Assembly (NCBI GenBank): GCA_001661515.1
Contig: LUVW01000039.1
Coordinates: 210,478 to 274,477 of the forward strand
Direction: 5' to 3'
DNA from: Capniomyces stellatus
Lineage: Eukaryota; Kickxellomycota; Harpellomycetes; Harpellales; Legeriomycetaceae
Length of the DNA: 64,000 bases
A program made the translations under genes and the position numbers. The notes under the pieces were generated by a model. That model did not search any database, had not been told where the DNA came from, and worked only from the letters and a program-made list of their open reading frames with translations. Positions 54,803 through 64,000 of the stretch are shown in pieces (position 1 is the first letter of the stretch; each line of letters opens with the position of its first letter).

Positions 54803-57800
54803 AAAGGAATCTACTCCGATAAAAGTTGCTGTTAAAAATTACCGTTTTAGATCTTTCTTATTGCTTATCTGCACCTTTATAAAAAATATAATCAAACCCT
54901 GTGTATTGTGTAAAGTGGCTAATATTCAAATCCCAAGTCAAAAACGTACTTTTATCAATAGTAAACGAGTATTTATACTATTTCGATTTACTGCTTTAAA
55001 CAGCGAGTTCCAATTTGATTTTGATTTTTTTGATTTTTTTTTTTTGACAACTTTTTACTCTTAATCTTACTTTTGCTCTTGCTATTGATGATGTTTATTA
55101 ATAAATCAATCAAAGCCTTGTCTTCGTTTCAGTAATTGTGTTGGATCAGCTATTTTATTTACCGTTTTACTCGCAATATCTAAATTATACCGAACATTTT
55201 TGAATAGATTGTTTGATTTGGCAAATCTCCCCCATTCAAACTTGATTGCTTGAAAAATAATTGTTTCATCAGTTTTATTTTTGAAACTTCAATTTATTAA
55301 TAAACGAGAACAACTATACACATTATACTGCTGCATTCATTAATCCCCACACCCACCATCCCATCCCCTCACTGCGCTCCTACAACTATCGCTCTTGTGC
55401 AATTACATTGTTAGTAGAATATTTCGCCACTAGCGGCATTTATTATTACGTTTAGGGAATATATACAGCCAAACAAGTAAAACCTGCTTTGGAATTGTGC
55501 TTTTGTAATTTTCTTTATTGCTTAATATGAAATACACCTATGGATGTACAAAATTTCTTCATTTTTTTTAATTATAGGTATATAATTTTAGCTCCGTATC
55601 TAAAAACACAATTCTCAATTTGGAATGCACTGCCGGTTTAGGTTGCGATCTGCATTAACCCTATGAAACTTTAGCTATTTGGCGTTGGTACCAAGTACAC
55701 CTTGGGGTTTTCAGCAATTAGTCTACTGTCGATAGAGTAAGTTGCTGAGGTAGCTCAAGCCGCTGGCCTTGTACGAGGCTCTGAACCAAACTTTGCGGTA
55801 TTTACGCTAGGTTAGTTCCACAAATTGATGTTTCCGCATAGCACCAGCTTTCCATCTAGTGTGAGGACTGATAGTGATTTTCCAACCACAGCAGGAACGG
55901 TATTCTCAAGGCTTAGAGATTGTGAATAAAACTTGGCAGTGACTTTTCCTGAGCCTGATCCTATACTTCCATATACCACACATTCTTATTATACTTGCTT
56001 ATTATTGTACTATTGGATTTAGTTTAGTTTAGTTTTATTTTGGGTTTATTTATGTCTTGTACTCTTCAAGTTACAATTATTACAATAGTTTCTGGGCATA
56101 CTGTGTTATTTTACAAGCGTTACCAATTGTTAATAAGTAATGCCGGTGCGCTCGATGATGGTGAGCCTTCCTTATTTTTTTTTATTTTTTTTGGAATTTC
56201 TCGAGCTATTTATTTTATTTTTCTTCTCCACTGCGGAGTTTTCTTAAACCTTTCACTCAATGTATACTTGATTAGTTTGAACTATTTTTATTGCAATTTT
56301 GCTTTTAAGCATCACTCCTGATTGGTAATGCTGGCGATTTTCTGCCCGTTTATATGACGCCTTCTAATCATAATGCACCGATTACGCCCAAAAGCAAAGT
56401 AAACACCAATATATGCTCTAGACGCCTGTGACCAAAAAAATGTAATTGTGCAATGGAGAGTTGGTATACTTTGTTGACCATCGAGGTTTGGCTGTTTTGT
56501 ATTTTCACATTCAGATATACTGTAGCAATATTTTAACATTGAAATAGGCTTCGCACTGCTCGTATTAATACTATTTAAACACCATTATGTTTATTTCTGA
56601 AGCTGACGCCCTACCTAATACCACCGCTTTAAATTTTCACAAACCTGTAATCATTCACAGTATTAAACTATTTACATTTTTAAAAACTAGCAAAAAGTGA
56701 AGATCAAAAAATTCGTATTTATATTTCAATAAATAAAAATAAATTCGTGTTTCAAATTTAGTTGGCCAATTACAATCGTTTCAATCAGTTGTAGATCATC
56801 GCAAATCCAACCCAATTTTCTTATTTCTAACAATCAATTAACATGAATATAGGCATAACCTTGAATGTCCATTGACGACATTATAAGTTTCAAACTTCAC
56901 TTTGTAGACTTGCCAGAGTTACAGAATAGCCAAAAATAAATCAATAAATAAAATAGCAGGATGATAGAAGAGTCCACAGCTCACATAGTGTGTGACTCAT
57001 CGAACTTTCCCTTTTGTTATACAATTCAGCAATTGGTAGCTACGATTTCTGGTAGTATAGTCAACAATATAGTGCGGAAACATGATTATAAAATGGGTAA
57101 ATATTGATTGAAGCAAAAGTCCATTTGAGCTGATTCTTCTATAAGAAAAGAAACGCACAAACAAAGTATAACTGAGGGAGCAGGCGAGATAAAACTAACA
57201 TAAAAAAGAAAAGTCAAAGGCAAATGGCAAAAAATGTGGAAATGGAAATGGAGGTGGAGGTGGATATAGAATAAATAGAATATAAAGTGAAAGTGAAAAC
57301 ATAGCATATAAAAATAAAGTATTTTTTGTGACTTTGGGAACTTGTTCATGCAAAAGTAAATGAGGAGTTATGTTTGGCTGGAAAAGTTGTTTTACTTGCT
57401 TGTGTTTTGTTTGCAAAGTTTTTTTTTTTTTTTTTGTAAAGCCATTTTTTCTAAAACTCTGTACATTTTGGTCAATAAGAGCCCTGAGGTTCCAAAACAA
57501 AAATAAATAGATGCCTTACATTAAAAACAAAAGAAATTAATATATGAATAACAACTTGGTATAATGTAAACAGCACGATGCTTGCAATGTGATTGATTAT
57601 TTGTATCTCGAGTCGAATCAAACGAGTTGGCTCTTAATGCATAACTTGATGTTTTGGCAATTGGCAACTTATATCCCAGCTAATAAAAGTTCATCACTAT
57701 TCAAAGCTTAATTAAACACAGGGATCGACTATGGCGCTACAACGTTAACTAACCCTAACCCTATTTTAGCCCACTAGCTGAAACTGCAAACCAATATTAA

Positions 57801-58203
57801 ACATGACTATTAGTACAAAATTTGGATTAGAAACTCGATATGAAATTAAAATTGACACTTCCGCTTTACGCGAATAAATTTAAATGCAAATATAGACACA
57901 AGTAATATATATGTATATATATACTCGTTCCAATCTTATATAGAAATAGTAGTTTTTAAATAGTCGCTTTCTTGGGTTTGGTCATCAACAAACAGCTTTA
58001 ATTTTTTAAAAGCGAAATAAATCAAAAAGTTCAATCGTTTATTACATATTTATTTAAATTTTTTTGGATACATATCAACTGCCAGAACACCCTCTACTGA
58101 ATATCATATATATACTAGCATAAATTTATATTTTGTAATACAAATATTTGGTTAGGCATCCAATTTCCACCGCTACACCGTGTTTTAGAATTTTACTTTG
58201 AGA
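54803..58203. other. Long intergenic region with a possible gene remnant
   Basis: About 3.4 kb of AT-rich sequence between divergent genes. A 57-codon minus-strand frame with coding-like composition lies at 55812-55985, reported as a finding. Two and a half CCCTAA-like units occur at about 57749-57764. No tRNA or other RNA gene was recognised. Confidence 0.45.
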
Positions 58204-61200
58204 ATGAAGAGAGAAGTCCAGAGTCAAGGTTGGGGGCAAGCACTTCCCAAAAAGAGTGGGTTGTATGATCCAGCAAATGAAAAAGATGGATGTGGTGTTG
58301 GATTTGTTATCGATATAAGCGGGCATCCAAAGAACGCTATAGTTACAAAGGCAGAACAGCTGCTGTGTAATATGGAACACCGTGGTGCTGAAGGTGCTGA
58401 TAAACGTGATGGTGACGGGGCCGGTATAATGACAGCAATACCTCATCTTATAATGAACAAAGTCTGGCTGCCAGTTTTAAGCAAGATTGCTTGTGGAAGC
58501 AGCGGTAATGAAACCATTGCAAAAAAGCTTATTGGTACGGACAACACTCTCAAGCCAAACAGTTATGCAACAGGCAACATATTCTTCTGTAGAAACTCGG
58601 ATGTCAGCTCAAAGTCCAAAGAAAGCTTTGAAAAGATAGCTTTAGAGTGCAGCCTAAAAGTTTTGGGATGGCGAAAGGTGCCTGTTGACGATACTTTTAT
58701 CGGTCCTGTGTCGAAAAGAGAAGAGCCAGAAATATTTCAGCCACTTATTGTCAGTAATCGCGGGAATGTGATGCCAAACAAGCCAGCGGTAAATTTATCT
58801 GATGCAAATGAAAATAACAAAACTCCGTATGCGAGTGTGCCTGTTGGAAACTCAGAGGACATTACATTGTCAGAGTTTGAGAGACGGCTGTATGTTTTGC
58901 GCAAAAGGGCCAGCAAGGAAGTTAAAAGGGATGTGATTGACGAATCGCACTTTTTTATAGTTTCACTATCTTCTCAAAAGTTGGTTTATAAAGGACTGCT
59001 TTTGTCAAAAAACCTCAGCAAGTACTACCTGGACCTGACAGACCCAGATTACCAATCTCATTTTGCGCTTGTACATTCAAGATTCTCAACCAATACATTC
59101 CCATCCTGGGATAGAGCACAACCAAACAGATTCAGTGCGCATAATGGTAAGTAGTATCGAGATATTTTAAAAGAAAGTGAGAGTTAGAAAAGCAGATTGT
59201 GGATGTGTGTGTGGATGTGGGTGTGGGTGTGACATATTTTGTGTATGTTGGTTGGCGATACTCTGTTATGTTGATTGTTTGGATTTGGTCTATATCTAGT
59301 ATAATGATGAATAATTGTAAAAATAGGTGAAATAAACACACTTCAGGGAAACAAAAACTGGATGCGATCAAGGGAAGGTTTGCTGAAGTCCAAGCATTTT
59401 ACTGAGGATCAACTACAGAAAATATACCCAATAATCGAAGAGCATGGATCAGATTCTCAGGCATTTGACAATGTGCTGGAAATGTTGGTAATAAATGGGT
59501 CACTAACTTTACCCGAAGCTGTAATGATAATGATACCTGAAGCATGGCAGAACGTGACTAGTTCTGGAGACAGCGAGAAGTATTGCAAATATCTGCAAGA
59601 CAAAAAAGGGTTTTACGAATGGGCGTCGGCTATAATGGAGCCTTGGGATGGACCAGCACTCATGACATTTTCTGACGGTAGGTTTTGTGGAGCAACACTG
59701 GACCGCAACGGCCTAAGACCATGCAGGTATTATATAACTAACGACAATATGATGGTATGCGCTAGTGAGGTTGGTGCTGTTGAGATTTGCCCTGAAAGCG
59801 TAAAGAGCAAAGGCAGATTAATGCCTGGCAAGATGCTTCTAGTTGACACTGAAAAAGGTGTGGTTATTGATGATGGTGACCTTAAACGATCAATCAGTTC
59901 TAAGCACCCGTTTTCCGAATGGATAAGTGAGCAAACCATTGATATTGACGAGCTAAACAAAAAATACATGCAATTAAGCACAAACGCAAACGTAAACGCA
60001 GATCATGAGGAACTGTTTGTTTCCAACGAAGATGCAAAGAAGCACAGCGACATTTTAAACGACCCTAGACTAGCAGCGTTTGGGTACTCGATTGAAGAGA
60101 TAAACCTGCTTCTGCTGCCGATGATGAATGGCGGGAAAGAGGCGTTGGGATCTATGGGAAACGACGCGGTTCTTGCCTGTCTCGATTCCGAGCCGCGCCT
60201 GCCATTTGACTACATGCGGCAGTTATTTGCTCAGGTGACAAATCCGCCAATTGATCCAATAAGAGAAAGTGTTGTGATGACATTGGAATGTATGGTAGGC
60301 CCCGAGCACAACATGCTTGAGATAAGTAGTAAGCAGGTGAACAGAATTCGGTTAAAGTCGTTTTTGCTTTCTAGTGGCGAGTTGGAGGCAATAAAAAACA
60401 TTGGAAAAATGTCTGGAGATTCGTCAACTATTGGAAACAACAGTCCTGATTCAGTAGACAAGTACAGAAACTGGTGCGTAGAGACTATAGACATTACTTT
60501 TCAAAAAGCTGATGGCGTGGAAGGGTACACCGACTCTCTGGACAGAGTGTGTGAAGAAGCTGTGTCTTGTGTCAAGAGTGGGTCAAAAATATTGATACTA
60601 AGTGATAAAAGCGTGGGTAAGGACAGAGTCTCTCTATTCTCGTTGCTTGCAGCTGGTGCAGTACACCACAGGCTGCTTAGGGAGAAGCTTCGACTGAAAA
60701 CTGCCATTATTGTTGAGGCAGCAGATGTAAGAGAGGTCCATCATTTTTGCACACTAGTTGGCTACGGCGTAGACGCTGTTTGTCCATACCTGGCTTATGA
60801 AGTGATCAATGGACTTCAGCGTGCTGGCGCAACGGATAGGGATCTTGGCGCTGAAGAGCTGTTGTGTCGATACAGAAAGTCAATCAATGATGGCGTGAGG
60901 AAGGTAATGTCAAAAATGGGGATCTCGACTCTTCAATCATACAAGGGCGCACAGACGTTTGAGGCGTTGGGGATCTCAGAAAAAGTTGTGGACATATGTT
61001 TGCTAGGAACGCCCTCGAGGATAGGTGGCGCGAGGTTTGACACGTTTGCCTGCGATGCAATAGCATTCCATGAGCGTGGCTTCCCAACAAAGGGTTTAAG
61101 CAAAAATGGAAGTATATTAAACACAGCGTCGTTGAGCGGAGTGGGCAGAGTAGGCGAGTATCACTGGTCTAGGGGCGGAATTAATCACGTTAATATACCT

Positions 61201-64000
61201 TCAGCTATTGGGAATCTGCAGGATGCAGTTCGTGAAAAAAACCAAGGGAGCTGGGATGCATATTCCAAAGAAAACTGGGAATCCGGCACCAAGAAATGCA
61301 CATTGCGCGGTCTGTTGGAGATTGATTATTCGAAAACAAACAAGCCGATCCCCATTGAAGAGGTTGAACCGTGGACTGAGATAGTAAAAAGATTCTGCAC
61401 TGGTGCTATGTCATACGGATCTATATCATTGGAGGCACACACAACACTTGCAATTGCAATGAATAGGCTGGCTGGCAAAAGCAACTCTGGTGAGGGAGGC
61501 GAGGACCCGGAGAGGTTTAAAAGACAGAAAAACGGAGACTTGCAAAGATCAGCAATCAAACAGGTGGCTTCAGGAAGGTTTGGAGTGACAAGTTATTATC
61601 TATGCAATGCAGATGAGATTCAGATAAAAATGGCACAGGGGGCAAAGCCTGGCGAGGGCGGCGAGTTGCCTGGCCACAAAGTATCAGGAAAAATAGCAAA
61701 AACACGTCATTCAACTGAAGGTGTTGGGCTAATATCGCCTCCTCCACACCACGACATTTACTCTATTGAGGATCTGAAGCAGTTGATTTATGATCTAAAA
61801 GGCGCAAACCCAAAGGCTCGAATCAGCGTTAAGCTGGTGGCGGTAAACGGTGTTGGGGTGGTTGCGGCTGGTGTAGCCAAAGCCGAAGCCAACCACATTT
61901 TGATTTCAGGACACGACGGCGGAACTGGTGCTTCGAGATGGACGGGGATTAAGAATGCAGGACTGCCTTGGGAGCTTGGGCTAGCTGAGACGCACCAGAC
62001 ATTAGTTCTTAATAATCTTAGAAAAAAGGTTGTTATCCAGACCGATGGACAGCTCAAAACGGCCAAAGATGTTGTGATGGCAGCTTTGTTTGGGGCTGAC
62101 GAGTTTGGGTTTGCAACAACGCCACTTATTGCACTTGGCTGTACAATGATGAGAAAATGCCATTTGAACACATGTCCTGTTGGAATTGCGACCCAGGATC
62201 CGCTGCTACGAGAAAAATTTGCAGGGAAGCCCGAGCATGTCGTTAATTTCTTTTACTACTTGGCGGAAGACATCCGCAAAATACTGGCATCGATTGGGGT
62301 CTCCAAAATCAGCGACATAGTAGGGAAAACAGAGATACTGAAAATGGATGACGACTACATCAAATCGTCAATCAAAGCCAAATACCTGGATTTGGACTCG
62401 GTAATCAAGCCGGCTTTGTCGATGCTGGAGGAATACAACAGATCTATTGCATCTAAAATTGCCAGCAGTGGGCGCAGTGGTCCTATCCAGGACCAGAAGG
62501 CTTCTGAACCCGAGCCTCGACTTGAGGAAACCTTGCTGGCTGAGGTTATAAATGGCGTGGAGAGTGGCAAGAAAATAGTGCTGTCAGACAGTATAAAAAA
62601 CACAGATCGTGGATTTGGAAGCATATTTTCGTACTACGTCTCACTTAACCATGGATTAAAGGGGCTGCCATCTAACCAGATCAAGATAAGTTTGAAGGGT
62701 TCGGCAGGCCAGTCGTTTGGAGCCTTTTTGGCGCCTGGAATAACACTCGAGATTGAGGGTGATTGCAATGACTATGTAGGAAAAGGGTTATCTGGTGGCG
62801 CAATAATAGCGTACCCGCCAAAGAGCGCCAGCTTCAGCTCCAACACAAACGTCATAGTTGGGAATGTGTGTCTCTATGGTGCCACCAGTGGGGAAGCCTA
62901 TATTGCTGGCATTGCGGCTGAGCGATTTGCCGTTCGAAACTCTGGAGCCAATGCCGTAGTTGAGGGTGTAGGCGATCATGGTTGTGAATACATGACTGGC
63001 GGGAGAGTTGTTATTTTAGGTGAAATTGGAATAAACTTTGCTGCTGGTATGTCGGGAGGAATAGCATATGTGCTTGATTTGGATAAAGAGTCGCGGGCTA
63101 GACAAAACATAAACACCGAACTGGTACTAGTTGAAGCATTAGTGGATAGCGAGGAGGCTAGCCAAGTTTACAAAATGATTCAGCAACATGTCGAGTACAC
63201 AGGGTCTAACCATGGAGCAGACATATTGAAAAACTGGAAAAACTACGTTTCCAGGGTAGTGAAAGTTATTCCAACAGAGTACAAGAAACTTTTGGAGTCC
63301 AAATCTAAATCTAAACCTAAACTCAAGTCCGAGTCCAGACCTATGACTGAGGCTAAATTCATGCCTGAGTCCAAGGGTTCGGCAGTTGAAGTCAGGTCGC
63401 CTAAAAGTGGTCATAACCAGGTTAGGATTGTAGACATGGAGGATGCAGTTCCCAACACCCATGTCAATGGAGTAAGTAAAAAACCCATCAACAAAGTTAA
63501 AGGGTTTATGAAGTACGAAAGGGATAGTGAGAGACATAGGGACCCAGCAAAGAGAGTGAAAGACTGGGAGGAAATATCGTCAAGGATGCCAAAAGACTCT
63601 TTAAAGGTACAAGCGGCTCGATGCATGGACTGTGGAGTTCCGTTTTGCCAGTCCGACACTACTGGCTGTCCGATTGGAAACACAATACCAAAATGGAATG
63701 AACTTGTGTTCCAAAATAAGTGGAGGCCTGCCTTTGAGCGATTGATGGCAACAAACAACTTCCCAGAGTTTACAGGCAGGGTCTGTCCAGCACCTTGCGA
63801 GGGGTCTTGTGTGTTGGGGATAAATGCAGCACCAGTTGCGATTAAATCCATCGAAGCAGCGATTATCGACCATGCTTGGGAGCAGGGTTGGATGAACCCA
63901 ACACCACCAGAGAGCCGCACCAATAGGCGAGTGGCAATAATAGGTTCTGGTCCTGCAGGATTGGCAGCAGCAGACCAGCTCAATACGGCAGGCCACAGAG
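58204..64000 (+). CDS. GLT1: Glutamate synthase, fused NADH type (GOGAT), 3' end cut by the window
   Basis: GOGAT converts glutamine plus 2-oxoglutarate to two glutamates using NAD(P)H. Exon 1 (58204-59146) and exon 2 (59327 onward) join at [13 protein letters not shown] across a GT-AG intron and stay open to the window end, about 1870 residues. The N-terminal glutaminase begins at C30 (CGVGFV) after a 29-residue propeptide, the usual self-processed nucleophile. The glutaminase and central domains are followed by the FMN domain ([10 protein letters not shown] and the C-x5-C-x4-C iron-sulfur cluster [12 protein letters not shown]), then the GXGXG domain. After a Lys/Ser-rich linker (about 63290-63420) the beta-subunit part begins with iron-sulfur cysteines ([18 protein letters not shown]) and the first dinucleotide-binding loop ([12 protein letters not shown]). 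Roughly 250 C-terminal residues are missing from the window. ATG 58204 is the first in frame. Confidence 0.95.

Noticed and set aside
56993..56999. TGACTCA, a Gcn4/AP-1 type site upstream of glutamate synthase
   Set aside because: Biologically attractive for an amino-acid gene but about 1.2 kb from the ATG and a single 7-bp match.
57749..57764. CCCTAA-like units resembling telomere repeat
   Set aside because: Only about two units, inside ordinary AT-rich spacer; chance is the simplest explanation.
1..64000. CRISPR arrays, bacterial operons, integrated virus
   Set aside because: No direct-repeat/spacer pattern, no operon spacing and no capsid, integrase or polymerase signature was seen; tandem repeats are coding or microsatellite.

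Overview
This is eukaryotic DNA from an AT-rich, intron-containing genome, most likely a fungus. Every recognisable gene belongs to a standard opisthokont cell-biology family. A Dal5/TNA1-type anion permease, an Ede1-type endocytic scaffold and a fused NADH-type glutamate synthase point to fungi. A FUBP-like protein with three KH domains and several secreted trypsin-like proteases would fit an early-diverging, perhaps arthropod-associated, lineage such as Harpellales/Kickxellomycotina. That placement is inference. No rRNA, tRNA, CRISPR array or bacterial operon was recognised.

Layout. 1-0.7 kb: a small Cys-rich repeat gene (minus). 1.9-6.4 kb: VPS16, split into many exons (plus). 6.7-11.6 kb: a giant secreted Cys-repeat protein (minus) with about 60 units of C-x15-C and a scaffold gap inside the array. 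13.8-16.8 kb: a six-exon KH-domain RNA/ssDNA-binding protein (plus). 18.7-20.2 kb: an MFS permease (plus). 20.6-23.7 kb: NAA35/Mak10 (minus). 25.5-26.5 kb: a surface-anchored trypsin-like protease (plus). 28.6-34.1 kb: an EDE1/Eps15-like scaffold (plus). 34.4-35.6 kb: an unrecognised, possibly mitochondrial protein (plus). 36.4-38.2 kb: PI31/Fub1 (minus). 38.7-48.6 kb: a protease cluster (minus) with two identical copies of a catalytically dead trypsin-fold protein in a 3.9-kb tandem duplication, one intact paralogue, protease-tail relics and degenerate LINE fragments. 50.9-52.3 kb: tubulin cofactor B (minus). 52.8-54.8 kb: a SMYD-like MYND/SET protein (minus). 58.2-64.0 kb: glutamate synthase (plus), cut by the window end.

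The housekeeping genes (VPS16 membrane traffic, Ede1 endocytosis, NAA35 N-terminal acetylation, PI31 proteasome regulation, TBCB tubulin folding, GOGAT nitrogen assimilation) are functionally unrelated neighbours, as usual in eukaryotes. The accessory part is the secreted set: the Cys-repeat proteins and the four S1-family genes. The most novel items are the Cys-repeat family, which looks like a secreted helical solenoid with one possible disulfide per hairpin, and the duplicated pseudoprotease beside its intact relative. Two introns appear to use GC-AG splice sites, and the KH gene has a 23-nt microexon followed by an intron whose retention would stop translation at once.
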